Origin: Ga0077555 sp046154645
GTDB lineage: Bacteria > Pseudomonadota > Alphaproteobacteria > Rhizobiales > Hyphomicrobiaceae
Length of the DNA: 64,000 nt
Reading direction: 5' to 3'
Assembly: GCA_046154645.1 (NCBI GenBank)
Contig: JBJXDZ010000046.1
Span: 1 to 64,000, forward strand
Shown piece after piece: positions 8,777 to 16,671 of this stretch (position 1 is the first letter of the stretch; every line of letters begins with the position of its first letter). The notes under the pieces were generated by a model. That model was given only the letters and a program-made list of their open reading frames with translations. It was not told the DNA's origin and searched no databases. The position numbers and the translations under genes were made by a program.

Positions 8777-10867
8777 ATGATCCGTATCGCGTTCGACATC
8801 GGCGGCACGTTCACCGATTTCGTGCTGCACGACGCCGACAGCCAGATCGTCCGCTTCGGCAAGGCGCTGACCACGCCGCGCAATCTCGAGCAGGCCGTGC
8901 TCGAGGGTGTCGACGCCATTCTCGCCGCGCACGGCGCTGCGAGCCCGGCCGTGGCCAGTGTGTTGCACGCGACCACGATCGCAACCAACGCCATTCTCGA
9001 GCGGAAGGGCTCGCGCACGGCCCTGGTCACCACGGCCGGATTTCGCGACGTGCTCATCATCGGGCGCCAGAAGCGTTATGACACCAACAACATGCATCTC
9101 GACAAGCCGGCCCCGCTGCTGCAGCGCCGGCACATCTTCGAGGTGGTGGAGCGCGTCGCCGCCGATGGCGCGGTTATCACGCCGCTGGAGCCGGCGAGCT
9201 TGGCCGAGGTGATCGAAACGCTGCGTCGCGGTGACTACGAAGCCGTGGCCATCTCCTTCCTGCATGCCTACGCCAATCCCAGCCATGAGCAGGCGACCCG
9301 CGACGCCATCGCCAAGGCGCTGCCGCATCTCGCCCTCTCGGTCAGTCACGAAGTATCGCCGAAGTTCCGCGAGTACGAGCGGACCAACACCACTGTTGCC
9401 AACGCGTATGTGCGTCCGATCGTCGATCGCTATCTGGCATCTCTGACATTGGCACTGAACAAACGACGATTTACGGCGAGCCTCTACATCATGCAGTCCA
9501 ACGGCGGTCTCGTGACGCCGGAAATTGCCCGCTCGTTTCCGGTCCGGATCGTGGAGTCCGGTCCGGCCGCCGGCGTGCTGATGGCGGCCTCCGTCGGGCG
9601 CGAGGAGGGCTTCGCGCATGTGCTCACCTTCGACATGGGCGGCACGACGGCCAAGCTCGGCGCCGTCGACGGCGGCGAACCGGCCATCACGCAGACGTTC
9701 GAGGTCGATGGCATCGATAACAGGCGCTACAGCGGGTTGCCGCTCAACGTTTCGGCCGTCGAGTTGGTCGAGATCGGCGCTGGCGGCGGCAGCATCGCCA
9801 TGGCGCACCGATCGCTGATCAAGGTCGGCCCGGAGAGTGCCGGCGCTGAGCCCGGCCCCCTGTGCTATGCGCAAGGCGGCACACGACCGACCATCACCGA
9901 CGCCAACCTGGTGCTGGGCTATCTCAATCCGGACTGGTTCTGCGGCGGCAGCATGCGGCTCGATGTGGCCGCGGCCCGGGCGGGCATCGAACGCGAGGTG
10001 GCAGGTCCGCTGTCGCTCTCGCTCGAGGAGGCGGCCTGGGGCATCCATTCCGTCGCCAACAGCAACATGGAGCGGGCTATGCGCATCGTCTCCATCGAGC
10101 GCGGGCGTGATCCGCGCAAGTACGCGCTGGTGGCGTTCGGCGGCGCGGGGCCGCTGCATGCCGCACGCTTGGCGCGCAAGCTCGGCGTGCCGAAGGTGAT
10201 CGTGCCGGTCGGCGCCGGTGTCGGCTCGGCGATCGGGTTGTTGACGGCCGATGCCAAGATCGACGTTTCGCTGACGCGCATCCTGCGGCTCGAAGCCGGC
10301 CATGTCGACGTGATGCGTGCCATCTACGCCGAGCTGGAGAAACGCGCCTTGATCGACCTCGCCAATCTGAAGCTTCCCGGTGCCGTCAGATGGCGACGTG
10401 GCGCCTACATGCGCTATGCCGGACAAGGCTTCGAAATTCGCGTCGACCTGCCGCTTGGCCGGCTCGACGACAACTTCGCGAGCGAGGCGGTGGCAGCCTT
10501 CGAAACCGCCTACAAGACGACCTACGGCTATGCCGATAGCGGCGCAGCGGTCGAGGCCGTTGACTGGTACCTGATCGCAACCGTTCCCGGCATTGGCGAT
10601 CGGGGCGCGGTGAGCAAGCAGTTGACCGCCACCCATGCTGCGGCACCGACACAGCGCGCCACCAAACGACGCGCCTACTTCCCCGAGGCGGGCGGCTATG
10701 TCGATGCCACCGTCGTCGACCGCTATGCGATGCGGCCGGGCACGAGCATTGCCGGCCCGGCGCTGATCGAGGAGCGGGAGGCCATGACCGTGGTGTTGCC
10801 GGGCGATGTCGCGACCATCAGCGACAACGGTCATCTCGTCATCGAAAGCGCAGGAGGCCCGCGATGA
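8777..10867 (+). CDS. hyuA: hydantoinase/oxoprolinase family protein, subunit A
   Basis: A 696-residue protein of the N-methylhydantoinase A / 5-oxoprolinase N-terminal family, an ATP-dependent cyclic-amide hydrolase subunit. The N-terminus FDIGGTFTDFVL and the internal FDMGGTTAKLGAVDGG are the two phosphate-binding D-x-G-G-T motifs of the actin-like ATPase fold. TTIATNAILERKGSRTALVTT and VESGPAAGVLMAA are further family hallmarks. Length matches HyuA (about 690). AGGA precedes the start by about 10 bases. It overlaps hyuB by 4 bases (ATGA). Acetone or acetophenone carboxylase subunits are related, so exact chemistry is uncertain. Confidence 0.9.
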   Translation: MIRIAFDIGGTFTDFVLHDADSQIVRFGKALTTPRNLEQAVLEGVDAILAAHGAASPAVASVLHATTIATNAILERKGSRTALVTTAGFRDVLIIGRQKRYDTNNMHLDKPAPLLQRRHIFEVVERVAADGAVITPLEPASLAEVIETLRRGDYEAVAISFLHAYANPSHEQATRDAIAKALPHLALSVSHEVSPKFREYERTNTTVANAYVRPIVDRYLASLTLALNKRRFTASLYIMQSNGGLVTPEIARSFPVRIVESGPAAGVLMAASVGREEGFAHVLTFDMGGTTAKLGAVDGGEPAITQTFEVDGIDNRRYSGLPLNVSAVELVEIGAGGGSIAMAHRSLIKVGPESAGAEPGPLCYAQGGTRPTITDANLVLGYLNPDWFCGGSMRLDVAAARAGIEREVAGPLSLSLEEAAWGIHSVANSNMERAMRIVSIERGRDPRKYALVAFGGAGPLHAARLARKLGVPKVIVPVGAGVGSAIGLLTADAKIDVSLTRILRLEAGHVDVMRAIYAELEKRALIDLANLKLPGAVRWRRGAYMRYAGQGFEIRVDLPLGRLDDNFASEAVAAFETAYKTTYGYADSGAAVEAVDWYLIATVPGIGDRGAVSKQLTATHAAAPTQRATKRRAYFPEAGGYVDATVVDRYAMRPGTSIAGPALIEEREAMTVVLPGDVATISDNGHLVIESAGGPR

Positions 10868-12525
10868 ACCCGACGCCGAACCGCAGCGACGTCGATGCCA
10901 TTACCCTGTCGGTGCTCTGGAACAGCCTGCTGTCGATTGCCGACGAGATGGGAACAGCGCTGCGCCGGACGGCGTTCTCGGAAGCCGTGCGCGAGGGCGA
11001 CGATTTCTCGACCGGCATTTTCGACGGCCGCGGCCGCCTCATCGCGCAGGGCAATTTCACACCCGGCCATCTCGGTGCCATGCCCTATGTGATCGAGAAC
11101 GTGCTCAAGTACCACGCGCCGGAGAGCCTGAAGCCTGGCGACAGCATCCTGCTCAACGACAGCTTTCTCGGCGGCGGCCACTTCCCCGATTTCTTCCTGA
11201 CCAGTCCCGTTTTTCGCGATGGCCGCATCATCGCCTATACCGTCACCACGGCGCATCAGGTGGATATGGGCGGTGCGGCGCCCGGATCACAGCGCGTGCA
11301 GGGCATCACCGAAGCCTACCAGGAAGGCTTGCGCATTCTGCCGATCCGCGTCGTTCGCGAGGGCCGGTTCGACGACGACCTGATGCGCATGATCCTCGGC
11401 AACGTGCGCGTGCCGACCAAGGTGCGCGGCGACCTGATGGCACAGCTCAACGCCAATCATGTCGGCGCCGAACGGCTGTCGGAGATGTATGCGACTTACG
11501 GCGCCGAGACGATGACCCGCACCATCGATGCCATTCTGGAGCGCTCCGAGGCCGAGACGCGGGCCATCCTGGCGCGGTTGCCGGCCGGTCGCTACGAGTT
11601 CGAGGATTGCCTCGACGATGCCGGCCCGGACACGGGGCCGATCAAGGTGCGCGTGGCCGTGACCGTCGACGGCAGCGGCGTCGAGATCGACTTCACAGGC
11701 TCGGGCGGCACCGTGCAGGCGGCGCTCAACTCCTACATCAATTATACGCGCGCCTACGGCGTGTTCGCGACGCGCTGCCTGACCGAAGCCAACCTGCCCA
11801 ACAACGAGGGCTCGTTCCGCCCCATCCGCGTGAAGGCCGAGGAAGGCTCGTTCTTCAATCCGCGTTTTCCAGCCGCCAGCGGTGGCCGCGCCGCCGTGCA
11901 GATCCGCATCTTCGACTGCATCAACGGCGCCTTCGCGAAATGCATTCCGCAGCGCGCCATGGGTGCCTTCTCGCATTGGGCCAACCCCAACATCGGCGGC
12001 ACCGACCCGCGCACGGGGCGGCCCTTCATCATGTACGACATGCTGCTTGGCGGCTATGGCGGCCGCTCCATGAAGGATGGCGTGGAGGCGATGTCGCCGG
12101 TGATGAACTGCTCGAACATTCCCATCGAAGTGATCGAGCACAACAATCCCGTGCGCATCGAGCGCTTCGAATTGATCGCCGACTCAGGCGGGGCGGGCCG
12201 GTATCGCGGCGGCTGCGGCATTCGCAAGGACGTCAAAGTCATGGCGGACGGCGCAATGCTCACCTTGCTTGGTGATCGCCACACACACGCGCCTTACGGG
12301 GTGTTCGGGGGCAGTCCGGGTGCAACTGGGCAATCGCTGGTGGTTTCGGACGGCCAGACGCGCAGCTACGGCTCCAAGGAAGTCGTCACGCTGCGATATG
12401 GTGATGTCGTGAGCCTGCGGACATCGGGCGCAGGCGGCTATGGCTCGCCCGCCGATCGCGATCCGCAAGCCATCGCCAACGATATCGCCGATGGTTATGT
12501 GACCGCCGGCAAGTCGAGCAGGTGA
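10864..12525 (+). CDS. hyuB: hydantoinase/oxoprolinase family protein, subunit B
   Basis: The 553-residue partner of HyuA (HydantoinaseB_oxoprolinase family). Typical segments are RRTAFSEAVREGDDFSTGIFDGRGRLIAQGNF, GDSILLNDSFLGGGHFPDFFL, DFTGSGGTVQAALN and a glycine-rich C-terminal half with GGYGGRSMKDGVEAM, GGAGRYRGGCGIRKDV and TSGAGGYGSPADRDP. The 4-base overlap with hyuA implies coupled translation and a stoichiometric complex. Known members open hydantoins, 5-oxoproline, carbapenams or activate ketones by phosphorylation and carboxylation. It ends the rightward operon and converges on mutB. Confidence 0.9.
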   Translation: MNPTPNRSDVDAITLSVLWNSLLSIADEMGTALRRTAFSEAVREGDDFSTGIFDGRGRLIAQGNFTPGHLGAMPYVIENVLKYHAPESLKPGDSILLNDSFLGGGHFPDFFLTSPVFRDGRIIAYTVTTAHQVDMGGAAPGSQRVQGITEAYQEGLRILPIRVVREGRFDDDLMRMILGNVRVPTKVRGDLMAQLNANHVGAERLSEMYATYGAETMTRTIDAILERSEAETRAILARLPAGRYEFEDCLDDAGPDTGPIKVRVAVTVDGSGVEIDFTGSGGTVQAALNSYINYTRAYGVFATRCLTEANLPNNEGSFRPIRVKAEEGSFFNPRFPAASGGRAAVQIRIFDCINGAFAKCIPQRAMGAFSHWANPNIGGTDPRTGRPFIMYDMLLGGYGGRSMKDGVEAMSPVMNCSNIPIEVIEHNNPVRIERFELIADSGGAGRYRGGCGIRKDVKVMADGAMLTLLGDRHTHAPYGVFGGSPGATGQSLVVSDGQTRSYGSKEVVTLRYGDVVSLRTSGAGGYGSPADRDPQAIANDIADGYVTAGKSSR

Positions 12526-12561
12526 CGGGGTCGCAACGTCGTAGCGTCGGCCAAGCCGCCG

Positions 12562-14733
12562 TCACTCAGCTGCCTGCGCGCCCTGGTAGCCGAGGGCGGC
12601 GTTGAGCTTGGCGAGCAGATCGATGGCCGCCGCGGCGATGTTGGTGCCCGGCCCGAACACGGCCTTGGCGCCGGCCTGGAACAACGTCTCATAGTCGCCG
12701 GCGGGAATGACGCCGCCAACAACTATCATGATGTCGCCGCGGCCTTGGGTTTCGAGGGCGGCGCGCAGTTCCGGCACCAGGGTCAGATGGCCGGCCGCCA
12801 GTGAGGACACGCCGACGATGTGCACGTCGTTCTCGACGGCTTGGCGCGCGACCTCTTCCGGCGTCGAGAACAGCGGGCCGATGTCGACGTCGAAGCCCAA
12901 ATCCGCGAAGGCGGTGGCGATCACCTTCTGGCCACGGTCGTGGCCGTCCTGGCCGATCTTGGCAATCAGGATGCGCGGACGGCGACCGTCGTTTCGCTCG
13001 AAGGCTTCGACGAGACCCTGCACGCGGGCGAGATCCTTGTTCATAGCTCCAGCCTCCGATCGATAGACGCCCGATACGGCGCGGATCTCGGCGCGGTGGC
13101 GGCCGTAGACGGCTTCCATGGCGTCTGAGATTTCGCCGACGGTGGCCTTGGCGCGCGCGGCTTTGACGGCAAGGTCGAGCAAGTTGCCGTGGCCTTTGGC
13201 GCCGTCGGTGAGGGCGGTCAGCGCGGCTTTGACCGTGGCCTCGTCGCGTTCGCCGAGCAGGCGTTTCAGCTTGGCGATCTGGGCGTCGCGGACGCGGGCG
13301 TTGTCGACCTTCAGCGTTTCGATGGCCGCTTCGGTGTCCTGGCGGAACTTGTTGACGCCGACGATGGTCTGGCGACCAGAGTCGATGCGCGCTTGTGTAC
13401 GAGCAGCGGCTTCCTCAATGCGCATCTTGGGGATGCCGGCCGCGATCGCCTTGGCCATGCCGCCAAGGCGCTCGACCTCCTGGATATGTTCCCAGGCGCG
13501 GGCGGCGACGTCGTAGGTGAGCCGCTCGACGTAGTGGCTGCCACCCCAGGGATCGGCGACGCGGGTGGTGCCCGACTCCTGCTGCAGCACGATCTGCGTG
13601 TTGCGCGCGATGCGGGCGGAGAAGTCGGTCGGCAGCGCAATGGCTTCGTCCAGCGCGTTGGTGTGCAGCGATTGCGTGTGGCCTTGCGTGGCCGCCATGG
13701 CCTCGATCTGCGTGCGCGTGACGTTGTTGAAGACGTCCTGAGCCGTGAGCGACCAGCCCGAGGTCTGGCAATGCGTGCGCAGCGACAATGAGCGCTCGTC
13801 CTTGGGGTTGAACTCGCTCTTGATGAGCTTCGCCCACAGCAGGCGGGCGGCGCGCATCTTGGCCACTTCCATGAAGAAGTTCATGCCGATGGCCCAGAAG
13901 AACGAGAGGCGCGGCGCGAACTTGTCGATGTCGAGGCCGGCTTTGACACCAGCGCGCGCATACTCGACGCCGTCGGCGAGTGTGTAGGCGAGCTCCAGAT
14001 CCGCCGTCGCGCCGGCTTCCTGCATGTGGTAGCCGGAAATCGAGATCGAATTGAACTTCGGCATCTCAGTGGACGTGTAGGCGAAGATGTCGGAGATGAT
14101 GCGCATCGAGGGTGTGGGCGGGTAGATGTAAGTGTTGCGGACCATGAACTCCTTCAGAATGTCGTTCTGAATGGTGCCGGACAGTTTCTGCGGGGAGACG
14201 CCCTGCTCCTCGCCCGCCACGATGAAGAGCGCGAGGACCGGCAGCACGGCACCGTTCATGGTCATCGACACGGACATCTGGCTCAAATCGATGCCGTCGA
14301 ACAGCGTGCGCATATCGAGGATGGAGTCGATCGCCACGCCGGCCATGCCGACGTCGCCGCGGACGCGCGGGTGGTCGGAATCGTAGCCGCGGTGGGTGGC
14401 GAGATCGAAGGCGACGGAGAGGCCCTTCTGTCCGGCGGCGATGTTGCGGCGGTAGAAGGCGTTGCTATCCTCGGCGGTCGAGAAGCCGGCGTACTGGCGG
14501 ATGGTCCAGGGCTGCGTTGCGTACATGGTGGGGTAGGGGCCACGCACGTAGGGCGCGATGCCGGGATAGCCGTCGAGGAAGTCCAGCCCCGCCGTATCGG
14601 CCGCCGTATAGACGGGCTTGATGGCGATCCCTTCGGGCGTCATGACGCTGGCTGTGGATGGGGTCACAGACAGGGATCTGACCCCTGACGGCGCATCGAG
14701 GCTGATCTTGGTGAAGTCGGGGATCTGGGTCAT
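12562..14733 (-). CDS. mutB: methylmalonyl-CoA mutase large (catalytic) subunit
   Basis: A 723-residue adenosylcobalamin mutase that converts (R)-methylmalonyl-CoA to succinyl-CoA in the propionate pathway. The barrel carries RGPYPTMYATQPWTIRQYAGFSTAEDSN (substrate and catalytic Tyr region) and GLSVAFDLATHRGYDSDHPR. The C-terminal B12 domain has the base-off motif DGHDRG and VGGVIPAGDYETLFQAGAKAVFGPGT. The start at 14733 has GGTGG upstream. Residues about 12-26 (SGVRSLSVTPSTASV) look like a short insertion whose DNA contains a 7-base inverted repeat. mutA lies upstream on the same strand but three other genes intervene. No meaB chaperone gene is next to it. Confidence 0.95.
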   Translation of the reverse strand: MTQIPDFTKISLDAPSGVRSLSVTPSTASVMTPEGIAIKPVYTAADTAGLDFLDGYPGIAPYVRGPYPTMYATQPWTIRQYAGFSTAEDSNAFYRRNIAAGQKGLSVAFDLATHRGYDSDHPRVRGDVGMAGVAIDSILDMRTLFDGIDLSQMSVSMTMNGAVLPVLALFIVAGEEQGVSPQKLSGTIQNDILKEFMVRNTYIYPPTPSMRIISDIFAYTSTEMPKFNSISISGYHMQEAGATADLELAYTLADGVEYARAGVKAGLDIDKFAPRLSFFWAIGMNFFMEVAKMRAARLLWAKLIKSEFNPKDERSLSLRTHCQTSGWSLTAQDVFNNVTRTQIEAMAATQGHTQSLHTNALDEAIALPTDFSARIARNTQIVLQQESGTTRVADPWGGSHYVERLTYDVAARAWEHIQEVERLGGMAKAIAAGIPKMRIEEAAARTQARIDSGRQTIVGVNKFRQDTEAAIETLKVDNARVRDAQIAKLKRLLGERDEATVKAALTALTDGAKGHGNLLDLAVKAARAKATVGEISDAMEAVYGRHRAEIRAVSGVYRSEAGAMNKDLARVQGLVEAFERNDGRRPRILIAKIGQDGHDRGQKVIATAFADLGFDVDIGPLFSTPEEVARQAVENDVHIVGVSSLAAGHLTLVPELRAALETQGRGDIMIVVGGVIPAGDYETLFQAGAKAVFGPGTNIAAAAIDLLAKLNAALGYQGAQAAE
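14653..14692. repeat. short palindromic segment inside mutB
   Basis: GGGGTCA and TGACCCC flank a 12-base loop here, within codons that look inserted near the MutB N-terminus. A comparable TCAGACCC/GGGTCTGA palindrome lies near 20633. This may be a second family of small interspersed palindromes, but only two or three loosely similar copies are visible. Confidence 0.35.
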
Positions 14734-14821
14734 GGGTGCCACCAGTCGTTCAATGTGCCGGAATTGATACACCATTCATAAGTTCAAGCAACGCGGCGAG
14801 AGCACGATCAGGCCACAAGGG

Positions 14822-15273
14822 TCAAAGCCCGCGGTCCGTCAGGGCGGTCCGGAAAAATGCTATGCCTCCGGCCGCGCCGGCTAAGCCCCCGACAATGAGT
14901 GCGGTGCCCCACCAGTCAAACATCATCGCGCCTGGGGGGCTTCCCCGATAGAAGGCCAGAAGCCAGATCAATGTTCCCACGGCAAACCCGCCAGTCCGCA
15001 AACCGTCCGCGTGGCCGAGGCAGCTCGCCCCTTGGATTGCAGGAACAAGAAGGGCGGAACGGCGAACGCGCAAGTGGCGGTCAGGGCGACAATGTAGCTG
15101 ATCGGCATGATCACCACGGCCCAAAACGCGCTGCTGATCAGAATGCTGATGACATCACTCAGCGACCAATTGAATGGGCTAAGAACAAGCAAGATCACGG
15201 CAAACTCGGCCGCAAATGCCCAGCCCGCGACAATGGCGGCACTCTTGGCTGAAGCGGGAACGGCGCGATCCAT
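14822..15273 (-). pseudogene. small multi-span membrane protein needing a -1 frameshift
   Basis: Two overlapping frames together encode a plausible 150-residue protein with about four membrane helices. The first frame runs from the ATG at 15273 through AAIVAGWAFAAEFAVILLVL and AVVIMPISYIVALTATCAFA and stops at 14968. The second frame supplies FAVGTLIWLLAF and TALIVGGLAGAAGGIAFF and stops at 14822. The switch is needed at 14983-14989, where the coding strand reads G GGT TTG, a canonical X XXY YYZ slippery heptamer in the correct phase. One extra G in the same run would also restore the frame. It could be a decayed gene, a sequencing error or programmed frameshifting. Family unknown. It lies between mutB and the Uma2 genes on the same strand. 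Confidence 0.55.
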
Positions 15274-15307
15274 GAACTCATGGTATGCGGCCGGCGTTTC
15301 GGGCTGG

Positions 15308-15898
15308 TTAAGTTGCGATGGCCAAATGCGTGCCGCGATAGATATCAGTTAACGTCAGGGCCAGATCGATGGAGGTCAGGTGAACAGCGCCGCTCTCGAT
15401 CACGGTGGGGTTCTCGGGCCATGAGCCATCGGCTTTGCGGCGCAGCAGGTGGGCAATCACCTCCGTCGAATCGACGACCAGGATTTCCATCACGCTCGGC
15501 AGCGAGGCGAACAACGGAATGTTGCTCCAGGTGTCGCGCACATTCGACGGCGACAGGACTTCGATCACCAGCAGCGGGTCCGGGGTCTTGTGCACGTCGG
15601 CACGGTTGGCCGTGCACGTGACGGCAATCTCGGGGATGCGATAGTTCCACGTGGCGCGCAGATTGGGCTGCAGGCCGGGCGCGGCGACGACGCGGCAGTT
15701 GGGGCGCGCGGCTTCGATATGGTTGCCTATGATGCGGGCCAAGTGCGCGTGGATCGTGCCATGCGTATCTCTGGCCGCATCCTGGGCACGGAGTTCGCCT
15801 TCGACCAGCTCATAGATGCGCCCCGACCCGTCGCCCGGCCAAGCAAGAAACTCCTCGACGGTCATCAGGGGTGGCAGTTTTGGTGCGGCGCTGTTCAT
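15308..15898 (-). CDS. Uma2-family (DUF820) PD-(D/E)XK nuclease-like protein, copy a
   Basis: A 196-residue Uma2 family protein with the restriction-endonuclease-like fold. LPPLMTVEEFLAW at the N-terminus, IPEIAVTC and LLVIEVLSPSNVRDTW in the core and EILVVDST after it define the family. The acidic residue usually written PDVAV is PEIAV here, a conservative D-to-E change at the presumed metal site. GGAG precedes the ATG. It follows copy b by 14 bases. The first 43 bases after codon 4 are nearly all shared with copy b. Function unproven; the family is widespread in cyanobacteria and alphaproteobacteria. Confidence 0.85.
   Translation of the reverse strand: MNSAAPKLPPLMTVEEFLAWPGDGSGRIYELVEGELRAQDAARDTHGTIHAHLARIIGNHIEAARPNCRVVAAPGLQPNLRATWNYRIPEIAVTCTANRADVHKTPDPLLVIEVLSPSNVRDTWSNIPLFASLPSVMEILVVDSTEVIAHLLRRKADGSWPENPTVIESGAVHLTSIDLALTLTDIYRGTHLAIAT
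15846..15888. repeat. 43-bp direct repeat, copy 1 (5' end of Uma2 copy a)
   Basis: This segment is identical to 16445-16487 and encodes the shared APKLPPLMTVEEFLA N-terminus of both Uma2 genes. The genes are much more divergent downstream, so either a gene conversion tract or strong local constraint keeps it identical. Confidence 0.9.
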
Positions 15899-15912
15899 CA
15901 GGAGCTCCGCAC

Positions 15913-16497
15913 CTACAACTCGAGATGCGTGCCGCGATAGACCTCGGCGACGGGGAGGTCGAGGCCGATGCTGGCGAGGTGTAGAGTTCCCTCGGTCAGC
16001 ACTTCGGGTTCCGGGCCCCAAGTACCCTTGGCGTCTTTGCGATAGATCTCGATTGCGACCGATTCCGAGGCGACGACCACGATCTCGGTTAACGTCGGCA
16101 ACGGCGCCAGCGCCCGGATGCTTTCCCAGGTATCCTCGATGTTGCTTGGCGAGAGGACTTCGATGATCAGCACCGGCTCGTCGAAGGTCTTGGAGGTCGA
16201 CGGCGGTGCGCACGTCACCGCCACATCCGGCGCGCGGGAGTTTCTCGAGAGATTGCCGATGGCGGGGCGGATGGGGGCTTCAGGCGCGACCCGGCAGCGG
16301 CTGCCGTGGGCACGGAGGTGGGCACCTATCGAGTAGACCAGATTGCCCTGAATGATGGCGTGCGTGGCACTGGCCGGGGCCATTGACCGCACCACGCCAT
16401 CGACCAACTCCTGTTTGCCGACATGCCCGCCGCCGTCCCAGGCGAGAAACTCCTCGACGGTCATCAGGGGTGGCAGTTTTGGTGCGGTTCTGGTCAT
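15913..16497 (-). CDS. Uma2-family (DUF820) PD-(D/E)XK nuclease-like protein, copy b
   Basis: A 194-residue paralogue of the adjacent copy a. It has LPPLMTVEEFLAWDGGG, APDVAVTC and LIIEVLSPSNIEDTW, so the usual Asp and the E-x-lysine-poor variant strand of this subfamily are present. The C-terminal VYRGTHLEL matches IYRGTHLAI of copy a. The ATG at 16497 follows a short leader with a good extended -10 element and a dyad at 16535-16550. It is the promoter-proximal gene of the Uma2 pair and is inserted between mutA and mutB. Confidence 0.85.
   Translation of the reverse strand: MTRTAPKLPPLMTVEEFLAWDGGGHVGKQELVDGVVRSMAPASATHAIIQGNLVYSIGAHLRAHGSRCRVAPEAPIRPAIGNLSRNSRAPDVAVTCAPPSTSKTFDEPVLIIEVLSPSNIEDTWESIRALAPLPTLTEIVVVASESVAIEIYRKDAKGTWGPEPEVLTEGTLHLASIGLDLPVAEVYRGTHLEL
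16445..16487. repeat. 43-bp direct repeat, copy 2 (5' end of Uma2 copy b)
   Basis: Identical to 15846-15888. Marks tandem duplication of the Uma2 gene. Confidence 0.9.
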
Positions 16498-16534
16498 GGT
16501 CGTCGCTTCCCAGGCGGGGCAAAGTCCGCTCACC

Positions 16535-16556
16535 ACTGTCCTACGACAGTATAGCA
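16535..16556 (-). promoter_or_regulatory. extended -10 promoter with overlapping dyad, Uma2 operon
   Basis: On the minus strand TGCTATACT (16556-16548) is a good extended -10 element. A perfect 6+6 dyad, ACTGTC-CTAC-GACAGT, covers 16535-16550, overlapping the -10 and the probable transcription start. That is the place for a repressor operator, possibly autoregulatory. No -35 hexamer is evident, as expected for an extended -10 promoter. Confidence 0.5.
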
Positions 16557-16671
16557 CAAAACCCGCATTGGAGCGTAACGCTGGCCCAAGATTTTTGTGC
16601 CGGGCGCAGGGCGTTTTTGGCGCTATCCCGACGGCGCGGTTAACGTGCGAGGCACCTCGTTGGCCGGCACT

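Noticed and set aside
7916..10834. 972-codon open frame on the minus strand
   Set aside because: Runs antisense through the SDR and hyuA, which are clear family members; it has no domain and is a GC-bias artefact.
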